A stretch of 64,000 nt of DNA from an uncultured Prevotellaceae bacterium (GTDB lineage: Bacteria > Bacteroidota > Bacteroidia > Bacteroidales > Bacteroidaceae): positions 1 to 64,000 of the forward strand of contig CADCET010000009.1 in the NCBI GenBank assembly GCA_902800495.1, written 5' to 3'. Below are positions 1 to 8,325 of the stretch, piece after piece. The notes below the pieces were generated by a model. The model was not told the origin of the DNA, made no database searches, and saw only the letters and a list, made by a program, of their open reading frames with translations. The position numbers were made by a program, and so were the translations under genes. Each line of letters starts with the position of its first letter. Position 1 is the stretch's first letter.

Positions 1-108
1 TCGCTGCTGTTGGAAGCTGTGGAGTATTACGATCGTCACGGCACACCCAACCAACGGATGCGTGCCCACTATCTCCTCGGTTGTTCGTACCGTGACCTGA
101 ACGATTAG
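1..108 (+). pseudogene. 3' fragment of a TPR-type protein, probably decayed
   Basis: The reading frame is open from the window edge and ends at TAG (106-108). The peptide contains the segment YYDRHGTPNQRMRAHYLLGC, which resembles a recurring piece of Bacteroidota TPR sensor/lipoprotein families. In those families it normally lies well before the C-terminus and is followed by a residue pattern like APxALEYY. Here the frame stops just after RDLND, yet the next bases (about 117-133, gcgctgagtagttacc) still resemble an ALEYY coding stretch with a one-base deletion and a one-base insertion. I infer a decayed or truncated copy. A natural C-terminus cannot be excluded because the start lies outside the window. 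Confidence 0.45.
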
Positions 109-260
109 AGGGGGCGCTGAGTAGTTACCTTTAAAAAGTCAGGTGTATTAAAATTGTTTGTATCAGTTGATGCGGATTTGAAATCCGCATCTCACGAGTT
201 GGGGATTTCAAATCCCCTTCAACAACAAACAAACTGTTCAGAAGGGTATCTTAGAATGAA
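109..260. repeat. Gap with two adjacent palindromes
   Basis: No gene is seen here. Positions 169-191 form a near-perfect palindrome around GCGGATTTGAAATCCGC, and 201-217 form a second one, GGGGATTTCAAATCCCC. Both share the core GATTT/AAATC, and they lie 9 bases apart. A closely spaced pair of imperfect palindromes is the layout of REP/BIME-type elements. Whether they are dispersed in the genome cannot be told from one copy. Confidence 0.5.
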
Positions 261-295
261 ACTCTCCGATAGTTTTTGTGTGACTATCGGAGAGT
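261..295 (-). terminator. Hairpin downstream of the LruC gene
   Basis: A perfect 13-bp stem (261-273 with 283-295) has a 9-base loop. It sits 14 bases after the stop codon of the minus-strand gene at 309-2510. On the minus strand it is followed by TTTC, so the U-tract is short. It may act on both strands. Confidence 0.65.
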
Positions 296-308
296 TGTTT
301 ATGAGTTT

Positions 309-2510
309 TTATTCATTCGGTACGTACTTATGCAGATACCATTCAAAGTTTCTTGCGCCTTCACTGATAGACCAGTCGAGGAATTCGGGGAAGAAGGTGT
401 CGATGCGCTTGCTCTCGTTGGCACGCTGCAGGATGGTCTCTTTGAACTCGTCAATCGAAACGCCGTGGAGGTAGAAGGCGAATGGGAATTCACCAGAACC
501 GACATAATACATCTTCTTGCCGTTCTTTTTCTTATTTGGATTCGACTTGTCGGCGTGTGTTCCGAATAAGGTAGCGTCAATTTTGCTGGTGGGATCCTCG
601 TAGGGGATGTGTACCTCAAGATGCTTGCCATTATCGAGCTTGCGCCAGAGGAACGGCTTGATGGTGGTACCACTTTCTTCTTGTGCTTCCTTATAGGTCA
701 CCTCGAAGAGGTAGGTCACGCCTTCTTGTTTGGTAATGTCGTCCGTAAGATACCACAGTTTCGGCTCTGATTCACTCCACGTAATCTCAGGGAGATAATA
801 GTACAAGTTATTATACTTCTTGTATGTAGCATCTACGGGCTTTGTCTGTCCGGGCAGAATCTTCTTGACGTAGATGGTTGCAACCTTACTGATAGTATTT
901 TCGAGGCGAACGGCGAGTCCGTTCTTAAGGGTGATATAGTTATGGTAGGGGGTGACGTAGAAATTCTCCCTAATCAACTTCTTGGAACCATCGGGGTGGG
1001 TGTAGTATTCCATGTCGTGTCGTAAGTCGACCATGAGGTCGTTCATGTCGTAGTCGCCCTCCTCTGGCCACTTGTCCTCGAAGCCATAGACGCCTTCTAC
1101 GGAGAATCTGCGGCTTGCAATTCTTGGTGTACCTGTCAGATCGAAGGCTTCTGCAGGATTAAGTGCAAACATCAGGTCGTCGTAGTCCTTATCGTCGCAG
1201 GCATCTTCAAATGACACGACCACATACTCTTTGTCGTTGGGGGCGGTATAGGCGAACTTGGCACTACGGGCCTCGCCGTTCTCATTGGGACACTTGACAC
1301 CGCTGTCGAAAGCTGAGGATAGTCCGTCGGTAGTGGATGCCCAAATGTTCTTCGCTTTTGCATAGCTGCTGCCATTGACTGCATAGTTGCTGCCACGCTG
1401 TCCCCAGGCATTGGTCTTGAGGATGAAGCCGACCTTGGTGCCGGCAGGGAATAATGTCGTTTCACCGGAGAGGTCTCCATTAGCGATGTTAGGATAATAC
1501 TTGAGTTGTATGACGTCGCCGCGGAGCATACCGATATTACCGTTATAATTGTTGTTGGGATAGCTGCCACGGGGCCACTGACCATCCTGCGTGTTGGGGA
1601 AGATCATGATGATGTTCATGTCCATCTTGCTCTGCGGCGGGGTGTTCTTGTTATAATAATAGTAGCCTAACGAACTGTTCCAACAAGTACTGCTACCCAT
1701 AGCTGTGATGCTGATTTCGGAAGCTTTTAAAAGCTCCAGGTCGGCTGCAGCTCGATAATCTTCCTTCATAGTTGTTCCTGAGTTGAGGGCATCGCAAGCT
1801 GTGCTGTACATACCGTTGAACTCTTCCTCTGTGAACACCAGTCCTTTGCTGATTAACACGGGGTCGTTAGAGTTAAGCAGATAGTTCGGACGACCGCTAT
1901 TTGAGTCCCACGTGCCTAATGGTGTTACCCAAGGCTTGTAGACTTGATCTCCATTGCCTTTCTTGTAGAGATGCGTCATTTTGCTCAGGTCGTTGGTGGC
2001 TGTGCCAGTACCAGGTACATTCCATGCCCCCCTGGTCATTCGTGATTGGGCGTTGGCCATAGGATTCTCGACCACGGCTTTGGCCTGGCCGTTGATAATC
2101 TCCACAGCTGTGCGCCGCAGGCCTACCACGAAGTTGCCCGTCACGATATGCAGCACTCTGGCGTATGCCGGCAGTGTGACTGTCTGGTCGTACTTGCCAT
2201 CAAGGCCAGTATAGGCAGCAAAGATGGGCTTGATGCTTTCGTCAATATACTCGTCAGCCTTGTTTTCGTTAACAAACGGATTGACGTTGTAGACGCTGAA
2301 GTACACAGGAATCTTTGCATTGAAAGCCGAATAGTCGACGATGAGGTCAATGTCTTGTGTGGTGGAGAAGTCAAATGTGTTTGCTGTATTGTCTACGGAT
2401 GAATCAGTTCCCTTGTCGAAAAAGTCATCAGTGTCCTTACAGGCGATAGCCACAACACAGGCAAATGCATAAATGCAAAGGCGCATAATGAATTGTTTTG
2501 TTTTTGTCAT
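309..2510 (-). CDS. LruC/DUF4114-type lipoprotein
   Basis: The product is a secreted lipoprotein of 733 residues. The start is set at 2508-2510 because it gives a clean lipoprotein signal peptide (MTKTKQF..., lipobox VAIAC, Cys24); an upstream in-frame extension would remove it and overlap the promoter. Two acidic segments are diagnostic: one near residue 440 (EDACDDKDYDDLMFALNP, DUF4114-like) and one near residue 490 (GFEDKWPEEGDYDMNDLMV, LruC-like). Such D/N-rich loops probably bind calcium. These families are exposed on the Bacteroidota outer surface; their exact function is not known. The gene follows the polysaccharide operon but has its own promoter (2552-2583) and terminator (261-295). 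A paralogue with the same domain pair lies at 5645-7573. Confidence 0.82.
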   Translation of the reverse strand: MTKTKQFIMRLCIYAFACVVAIACKDTDDFFDKGTDSSVDNTANTFDFSTTQDIDLIVDYSAFNAKIPVYFSVYNVNPFVNENKADEYIDESIKPIFAAYTGLDGKYDQTVTLPAYARVLHIVTGNFVVGLRRTAVEIINGQAKAVVENPMANAQSRMTRGAWNVPGTGTATNDLSKMTHLYKKGNGDQVYKPWVTPLGTWDSNSGRPNYLLNSNDPVLISKGLVFTEEEFNGMYSTACDALNSGTTMKEDYRAAADLELLKASEISITAMGSSTCWNSSLGYYYYNKNTPPQSKMDMNIIMIFPNTQDGQWPRGSYPNNNYNGNIGMLRGDVIQLKYYPNIANGDLSGETTLFPAGTKVGFILKTNAWGQRGSNYAVNGSSYAKAKNIWASTTDGLSSAFDSGVKCPNENGEARSAKFAYTAPNDKEYVVVSFEDACDDKDYDDLMFALNPAEAFDLTGTPRIASRRFSVEGVYGFEDKWPEEGDYDMNDLMVDLRHDMEYYTHPDGSKKLIRENFYVTPYHNYITLKNGLAVRLENTISKVATIYVKKILPGQTKPVDATYKKYNNLYYYLPEITWSESEPKLWYLTDDITKQEGVTYLFEVTYKEAQEESGTTIKPFLWRKLDNGKHLEVHIPYEDPTSKIDATLFGTHADKSNPNKKKNGKKMYYVGSGEFPFAFYLHGVSIDEFKETILQRANESKRIDTFFPEFLDWSISEGARNFEWYLHKYVPNE

Positions 2511-2551
2511 AGTTGTACCCTTTAAATTGATAATATCTGTAGTTTCGTCTG

Positions 2552-2583
2552 CAAATATAATAAAAAAAATGTAAAATCGCAAA
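2552..2583 (-). promoter_or_regulatory. Bacteroidota-type promoter for the LruC gene
   Basis: On the minus strand the -33 element TTTG (2580-2583) is followed after exactly 20 bases by TATATTTG (2552-2559), matching TAnnTTTG. Transcription would start about 35 bases before the ATG at 2510. The -33 box lies inside the loop and stem edge of the hairpin 2568-2595. Confidence 0.75.
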
Positions 2584-2595
2584 TGATTTTACATT
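2568..2595. terminator. Terminator at the end of the polysaccharide operon
   Basis: An 11-bp perfect stem AATGTAAAATC (2568-2578) pairs with GATTTTACATT (2585-2595) around a 6-base loop. It is flanked by A8 on the left and T8 on the right, so it has a U-tract in both directions. It lies 30 bases after the stop of the sugar dehydrogenase gene (minus strand). Confidence 0.75.
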
Positions 2596-2625
2596 TTTTT
2601 TGTATTTTCTATGTAAAAAACCATT

Positions 2626-3897
2626 TTACAGCCTTCCGTCAATGATATCTCGCGGCAAAATGCCCTTGACATCGTAGACGATACCGTTGTCATTAAGCAG
2701 CGATTTGATGTCGAGCGCGAGGAACTCCTTGTGGGCGACAGCAAGGATGACGACATCGTATTTCTTGTCGTCAGGCAGTGTGTTGACGATGGGCACGTGA
2801 TACTCCTCCTCGACGTGTGCTGCATTGGCCCACGGGTCGTAGACGGTGATGTTGCTGGTGTATTCGCTCAGCGACTCGTAGATGTCGACGACCTTGGTGT
2901 TGCGGATGTCCGGGCAGTTCTCCTTGAACGTGATGCCGAGAATCAGGATGTTGGCATCCTTCACCAATACGCCCTTCTTGTTCATCAGCTTGATGACCTG
3001 TTCGCCTACATACTCACCCATGGTGTCGTTCAGGCGGCGGGCTGTCATCATAATACGTGGCCATACACCATAGACCTGTGCTTTCTGGATGAGGTAGTAG
3101 GGGTCGACGGATATGCAGTGACCGCCGACGAGACCTGGCGACAGCTTGATGAAGTTCCATTTCGATGCTGCAGCCTCGATGACGTCGTGCGTGTCGATAC
3201 CCATCACGTTGAATACCCTGGCCAGCTCGTTCATAAAGGCAATATTGACGTCGCGTTGCGAGTTCTCGATGATTTTCGAAGCCTCGGCCACCTTGATGCT
3301 CGGTGCCTTGTGCGTACCGTTAATCAATACTGAGTTATAGACGTTGTCCACAAGGTCAGCCACCTCAGGTGTGGATCCCGACGTCACTTTCTTGATTCTC
3401 TCGACGGTATGCTCCTTGTCACCCGGGTTTATACGTTCAGGTGAGTAGCCGGCAAAGAAGTCGACATTGAACTTCAGACCGCTGACGCGCTCCACCACGG
3501 GCAGGCACTCGTCCTCGGTCACACCGGGATAGACTGTACTCTCGTAGACGACGATGTCGCCTTTGCAGATAACCTTTCCCACCGTCTCGCTGGCCCCGCG
3601 GAGGGGTGCCAGGTCAGGATAGTTGTCCTCGTCGACAGGAGTAGGAACGGCCACTACGTAGAAGTTGCAGTCGCGGATTTTCTCCAGGTCTGTGGTGCAG
3701 ACGAAGCCGTGGTTGCTGATGGCATCCTGCAGCAGTTCGTCGCTCACCTCGAGTGTGGCGTCGTGGCCGGACATCAGTCCGTCTACTCGCTTCTGGTTCA
3801 TGTCGAAACCAACGGTTGGATACTTGGTTGAAAACAGTCGTGCCAAAGGCAGACCTACGTAACCGAGGCCGATGACACAGATTTTTAGGTTTTTCAT
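2626..3897 (-). CDS. UDP-N-acetylhexosamine 6-dehydrogenase (TviB/WbpO type)
   Basis: The protein (423 residues) oxidises C6 of a UDP-N-acetylhexosamine to the uronic acid using two NAD+. The N-terminal Rossmann motif is seen (VIGLGYVGLPLA, residues 8-19). The catalytic-cysteine segment (GLVGGHCISVDPYYL, about residues 257-271) and the C-terminal UDP-binding domain (LGITFKENCPDIRNTK) are also present. The N-terminus is closer to TviB/WbpO than to WbpA. TviB acts on UDP-GlcNAc and WbpO on UDP-GalNAc, so the substrate is uncertain. As the last gene of the polysaccharide operon it probably supplies the substrate for the WbpB/WbpE/WbpD analogues at 11736-12719, 25705-26832 and 26920-27426. Confidence 0.9.
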   Translation of the reverse strand: MKNLKICVIGLGYVGLPLARLFSTKYPTVGFDMNQKRVDGLMSGHDATLEVSDELLQDAISNHGFVCTTDLEKIRDCNFYVVAVPTPVDEDNYPDLAPLRGASETVGKVICKGDIVVYESTVYPGVTEDECLPVVERVSGLKFNVDFFAGYSPERINPGDKEHTVERIKKVTSGSTPEVADLVDNVYNSVLINGTHKAPSIKVAEASKIIENSQRDVNIAFMNELARVFNVMGIDTHDVIEAAASKWNFIKLSPGLVGGHCISVDPYYLIQKAQVYGVWPRIMMTARRLNDTMGEYVGEQVIKLMNKKGVLVKDANILILGITFKENCPDIRNTKVVDIYESLSEYTSNITVYDPWANAAHVEEEYHVPIVNTLPDDKKYDVVILAVAHKEFLALDIKSLLNDNGIVYDVKGILPRDIIDGRL

Positions 3898-3936
3898 AAT
3901 AGCGTTACTCTTTTATAGATTATTGTTTATGTTTTT

Positions 3937-5631
3937 TTATTCTTCAATCACTACAACTCTGCCGTTTTCTATTTTCCAGATGACGTCGCCCTCCATGGCC
4001 TTGATGACGTTGCCTACATATTGGGCAGCCATGGAATTGCCAGCCTTAGCCAGATACTTCTTGGCGTCTCCCAAACGTTTGGTCATCACACAACCGCAGG
4101 CCGCATTGAGATTTGCCGTCTTATCGTCAGGATAGCGTTTGACAGCGATGATGAGCGCATCGAGCCAGTTTTCCGATCCCTCCTCATAGCTCATGGCCAC
4201 ATTGTACATCTCTGCCATACTTAATCCTTCGGGGTGAGTATAGATGAGTTTACGGCCTTTTTCTACGGAGAACGGCTTGATCTTGTACTCGATGATGTAG
4301 TCTGTATGACGCAGACCAGGATAGACGTATTCCAACAGCCATCGGTAAGGTTCGCCGTCGGCCACTTTCTTCAGGAGTTCCTCCTTGGCGTCAGGATCAA
4401 TGTTCCTGTCAATGATGCGTAGCAGTTCATTGCGGTTTTTGAGTACAATCTCTGGAACCTCTGGCGTTTCCATGAAGTCCTTGCTGTCGTACCAGAAATC
4501 GCCCTTCACCCTTCGGGTATCCGAGTCAGTCAGGAATCCACGTAGGTTGTCCCAGTCCTCAGGTGTGAAGTTGGTCTTGAAGACCTGTGGGTCAAAATGG
4601 TATTTACGTATAAGGAGGTTTCTCAATGCTTCCGTACGTCCTTTGGCTAACCGCGTATTGTTGCTATAGGGACTCTCAGGCGAGGCATAGCCGTGCAGTG
4701 TGATGCGGGTAATGGTGACTGAATGGTCGAATAGCGCACTGTCGACCGATGCGTAGATCTTTGCCAATGCTTTCGGATTGCTTCGGTATTCGGGATAGAT
4801 TATTGTCTCGTTGACCGGGAAGTCGAGGAACGCGTGTCCTTGAATCTGACGAAGTTTCGTGTCTTCCGGGTCTGGCATCATCAGGGGTAATATTGGGCAG
4901 TCCCTTAACTTGATTTTCCTGATGACAGGCTTTTTCACCTTACGGGTCTTGAACAGCATGTACGTCAGACCCACTTTCAGGTTGGTACGTGTGTCCAATG
5001 GCGCATCATAGGCCACCCCATTAAAGTGGTCTTCGAAAACGGTCTGACTCAGTTCTGCACCGAAACGCCATCTGTCTGACAACTTCCAACTGGCATTCAC
5101 ACCGACACGTAAAGCCGGCAGCATCTTGCTGGAACGCGAGTAGGGATGGGTGTATGACAGCGGCACTTCGTCGAAGCCCCACGTATAGGCCAGTCCGATG
5201 CCAGCGAAGGCTTTTAGGTTGAAACGAGGTGAGCGGGCGGACTGTACAGAATCCTTATGTATATAATAAGGTTTGCGCAAGGCATCCGTCACGTCGAAGG
5301 TGGCATCGCCAAACAGTGCGATATTGTTCCATCCCCACACCTCTTTCGATTCACATTCCGGCACGTTTCGGCTTTTGTTGTGGTTGATTCGCAGGGCTGC
5401 TCGCCATCCCCATAGCGGCGACAGTTCACGACCGATGGCCATAAACACACCGGTAGACCAGGGATAACCACTGAACTCCGTCCACGGCAAGTTCTCGTTG
5501 GCCGATTTGTTGATGCCAAGATATAGTTGTAGATAGAAAGGGTCTCGACCAGCTTTGACGCTGTCGTTCTCTGTTTCAGCGTGCATGTTCAACGAACACA
5601 GCACCAAGCTCACAAAGATAAGTATTCTCAT
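3937..5631 (-). CDS. OmpA-like outer-membrane protein
   Basis: The product has 564 residues. The start at 5629-5631 is preferred because AAGGA precedes it and a signal peptide follows (MRILIFVSLVLCSLNMHA). Residues about 25-240 look like an outer-membrane beta-barrel. Then comes an OmpA-like segment (HGYASPESPYSNNTRLAKGR, about residues 320-340) typical of peptidoglycan-associated domains. The last 120 residues have TPR-like helices. Proteins of this layout accompany fimbrial and LruC lipoproteins in Bacteroidales, probably as anchors. It lies between an LruC lipoprotein gene (stop 13 bases upstream) and the sugar dehydrogenase, so it may anchor surface polymer or lipoprotein. The exact role is inference. 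Confidence 0.72.
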   Translation of the reverse strand: MRILIFVSLVLCSLNMHAETENDSVKAGRDPFYLQLYLGINKSANENLPWTEFSGYPWSTGVFMAIGRELSPLWGWRAALRINHNKSRNVPECESKEVWGWNNIALFGDATFDVTDALRKPYYIHKDSVQSARSPRFNLKAFAGIGLAYTWGFDEVPLSYTHPYSRSSKMLPALRVGVNASWKLSDRWRFGAELSQTVFEDHFNGVAYDAPLDTRTNLKVGLTYMLFKTRKVKKPVIRKIKLRDCPILPLMMPDPEDTKLRQIQGHAFLDFPVNETIIYPEYRSNPKALAKIYASVDSALFDHSVTITRITLHGYASPESPYSNNTRLAKGRTEALRNLLIRKYHFDPQVFKTNFTPEDWDNLRGFLTDSDTRRVKGDFWYDSKDFMETPEVPEIVLKNRNELLRIIDRNIDPDAKEELLKKVADGEPYRWLLEYVYPGLRHTDYIIEYKIKPFSVEKGRKLIYTHPEGLSMAEMYNVAMSYEEGSENWLDALIIAVKRYPDDKTANLNAACGCVMTKRLGDAKKYLAKAGNSMAAQYVGNVIKAMEGDVIWKIENGRVVVIEE

Positions 5632-5644
5632 TTTCCTTGAATTC

Positions 5645-7573
5645 TTAATATGCAATGACAGAATTTAAATTCGGCGACTTGTACCATTCCCAGAAGCGTG
5701 TCCTCGTCTCGTCACGTGCCCATCTCGAGAAGTCGCTGTAGGAATCATATATATGATTGCCCTCCAACGGCCACTGCCAATCACCGGCCACAAGGATCGC
5801 CTCTGGCATCTTTCCTGGTTCTTGGGCTAAGGTGATGACATCGGTACAGTCCGTACAGGTTCCACGCTGTATCTCAATATAGAAGCGTTTGGCATCGTTG
5901 GCCATGGTATAGTCCTTAGGCCAGGGCACGCAGTCAATCTCCACGAACGGGGTCTCTGCCAAAGCTCTTTTGGTGTTGATGTAGGTCTGGTTGTTCTTGC
6001 TGCCTAACAGATTGTGTATCTCTCCCATGTTTACATCACCGTCCGGGCCGTCATAATGCAGGTACATTCTGGCGTCGGAGCCCGCTGCCATCACGGTGAC
6101 GCAGCATAACTCGTTCTCATAGTCAGGCATCAGCTCGATGACGGCGTCGTTGAAGTCGAAGTCCGGGTTACGGTTAACGTCCTCGTAGGCGATGGTCCAT
6201 GGGAAAGGCTCTGTTCCGTCCAGATCAGGAGTCTCTGGATTGACGGGGTCTTCAGGCGTGGGGTCTTCGGGATCCTTCAGTTCTGGGTCTACGATGGTTG
6301 GCATCAAGATGATAACATCCGATACCACACCGAAAAGCACATCGTTACAGTCGTGGTCTCCACCCTCTAAGATGTCTTCCATGCCCATCCAGTAGACCTC
6401 GCCAAAATCCTCGATGAAACTGCGGTGAGTACCCCTCCCGTTTCCCTCAATGTTCATAAACTCTGCACAGAAGCAGGTGCCCATAAACTTGGTGGGATCT
6501 GAAACGTATGGTTTGATGCCTTTCGATCGTAGCAGGTAATACTGTTCAGGAAGTGGCTCCTGGTCTGAGCGTAGGTAAAAACCGACACGTTTCCCTTCGG
6601 GTACATTGATCTTGAACGAGATACCACGTAGTGCAGAGATGCCGGTTCCGTAGTGGTTGTAAACGGTATGCATGTTAAAGGCATCGTCCCCGACACGATC
6701 CATGTTATAACAAGTGGTGGCACCATAGACATCAGACATGTCAAAGTTGGCATCGTACCACTTATTGGCATAGAACGTTTGTCCGCCAATACGCTCATCT
6801 CTTGCAATTTGATACTGCACCTTGGCCAGTCCGTCGATATAGTCCCATTTATGGGTCTCTGACAGGTCCACATATACGATGTCGTCGTAGGTCGTGGCCG
6901 AATGATAGTAGTAGCCCAAGATGTGCGACCTCTGTTCTGCTTCATTTCCCGTAACCCAGGTTATATAGAACGGGCCGTTCGATTCCAACTCATAGTTGCA
7001 TATCTGTCCTTCAACGTCTTTCGCATCCACTCTTTCCACATTGGTGGCCATCCATTCAAAGAAATTGTTTAGCTGTATGTCTGAAAACTGATAATACCTG
7101 GCATCGTGGTTGATGCTGGCTCCACATAATGAGACGGGCGGGTTGGCGACGCGTCTTGCCAATTGTCGTGTTGTGGTCGTAGTCGTTTTCAGGGTGATAT
7201 TTTCAGTCGATTTGCCTGAAAGTGTGATGCTTTGACTTCTTTTCTTATTTTTATAGATATAGCATAAGTTGAACGTGTTACCCTGTCCTTGCGGGGCGGT
7301 CATGGTAACAATGTCACTGGTCGCCACCTCCTTATAGTCGTAGAGTATGCTTCTGCTGCCTTGCGCTGATAGTAGCATCAGTGTCACAGGAGCATCGGTC
7401 GTCACGTTTATTTTTAGGGTTACGGCCGTTCGCCACCATTGCATCGAACTGATATCCCCGCCAAGACTATCCAGGAACTCGGCGTTGGTACGCTCATATT
7501 CCGTTGCTTCTTCTGTGCTACAGCTGTATGACAACAGAATGAGAAAAAGTAGTGGGAATGATAAATATTTCAT
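5645..7573 (-). CDS. LruC/DUF4114-type lipoprotein
   Basis: The product is 642 residues long. The start at 7571-7573 gives a lipoprotein signal (MKYLSFPLLFLILLSYSC, Cys18). It overlaps the start of the upstream GT32 frame's 3' end by four bases, which suggests coupling. Two acidic metal-binding-like segments are visible: GMEDILEGGDHDCNDVLFG (DUF4114-like, near residue 400) and AYEDVNRNPDFDFNDAVIEL (LruC-like, near residue 460). Between them is a Pro/Glu/Asp linker (PEDPTPEDPVNPETPD). It is paralogous in architecture to 309-2510. The pairing with the OmpA-like gene just downstream suggests a surface-exposed structure made with the polysaccharide; the function is not established. Confidence 0.78.
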   Translation of the reverse strand: MKYLSFPLLFLILLSYSCSTEEATEYERTNAEFLDSLGGDISSMQWWRTAVTLKINVTTDAPVTLMLLSAQGSRSILYDYKEVATSDIVTMTAPQGQGNTFNLCYIYKNKKRSQSITLSGKSTENITLKTTTTTTRQLARRVANPPVSLCGASINHDARYYQFSDIQLNNFFEWMATNVERVDAKDVEGQICNYELESNGPFYITWVTGNEAEQRSHILGYYYHSATTYDDIVYVDLSETHKWDYIDGLAKVQYQIARDERIGGQTFYANKWYDANFDMSDVYGATTCYNMDRVGDDAFNMHTVYNHYGTGISALRGISFKINVPEGKRVGFYLRSDQEPLPEQYYLLRSKGIKPYVSDPTKFMGTCFCAEFMNIEGNGRGTHRSFIEDFGEVYWMGMEDILEGGDHDCNDVLFGVVSDVIILMPTIVDPELKDPEDPTPEDPVNPETPDLDGTEPFPWTIAYEDVNRNPDFDFNDAVIELMPDYENELCCVTVMAAGSDARMYLHYDGPDGDVNMGEIHNLLGSKNNQTYINTKRALAETPFVEIDCVPWPKDYTMANDAKRFYIEIQRGTCTDCTDVITLAQEPGKMPEAILVAGDWQWPLEGNHIYDSYSDFSRWARDETRTRFWEWYKSPNLNSVIAY

Positions 7574-8325
7574 AACGATTGATGATAATGTTTCAAGGTA
7601 CACGTAATTCGGATATAGATAAACTTTATTCGCGCCATCAAGCCTTGAAGGCGAGTCCCTTTCTTCACCCAGGAAGCCATGTAATGGTGAATGGTACGGG
7701 TATTCTCCGTCATGTTCATCTCGCCTGTATAGTAGTTCAGCGGACAGAAATACTCAATAGGATAGACGAGTAAGTCGTTCACGCGAATAATGCCTCCTTC
7801 AAGTACTTCCTTGTGGGCGTAATCTATAAACCGTGTCACTTTATGGGTGATGTTGCCAGAGTTTTTTCCATTCCATTTTGCGAAATGGTGGTGATTGTAA
7901 AAGTCCAACATGGTTTGGAAAAAAGGATGTTTGGGAGGTACTGCCACTCCTAATCCTGGATTCAAATTCCCGTTGGGATTATCAAATGGCGTGCCTTCCT
8001 GACACTCGAATCCCACAAAAGATCCTTTTGCAAGGAGGTCATCCAAGGGACGAATCACTTCAACGTCGGTATCAAAGTAAATGCCGCCATAGTGGTAGAG
8101 AATCCAAAAACGGGCATAGTCGCTTACATGGGCGTACTTCTTTAGTTTGTAGGCCTCTGCAATATAGGGCGCCTGATAAACATCGAAGTTGTGCTCGTTC
8201 CATTCCTTGATTTCGTGGTCAGGCAGGAATTTCTTCCATGATGCGATGCACTTCTGCGCCAATTCTGGCAGTGGGTTCCCGCCAAACCAGCAGTAATGTA
8301 TAATCTTGGGAATTTGTTTGTCCAT
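7570..8325 (-). CDS. GT32-family glycosyltransferase
   Basis: The 251-residue protein begins with IPKIIHYCWFGGNPLP and has the DXD motif in GGIYFDTDVEVI (about residues 90-101). Both are hallmarks of the Gly_transf_sug (DXD sugar-binding) family, which transfers a hexose from a nucleotide sugar to a growing glycan at the cytoplasmic face. The start overlaps the stop of the CotH gene by one base (TAATG). The stop overlaps the start of the downstream LruC gene. It therefore belongs to the polysaccharide operon and probably adds one sugar of the repeat unit. Confidence 0.88.
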   Translation of the reverse strand: MDKQIPKIIHYCWFGGNPLPELAQKCIASWKKFLPDHEIKEWNEHNFDVYQAPYIAEAYKLKKYAHVSDYARFWILYHYGGIYFDTDVEVIRPLDDLLAKGSFVGFECQEGTPFDNPNGNLNPGLGVAVPPKHPFFQTMLDFYNHHHFAKWNGKNSGNITHKVTRFIDYAHKEVLEGGIIRVNDLLVYPIEYFCPLNYYTGEMNMTENTRTIHHYMASWVKKGTRLQGLMARIKFIYIRITCTLKHYHQSL

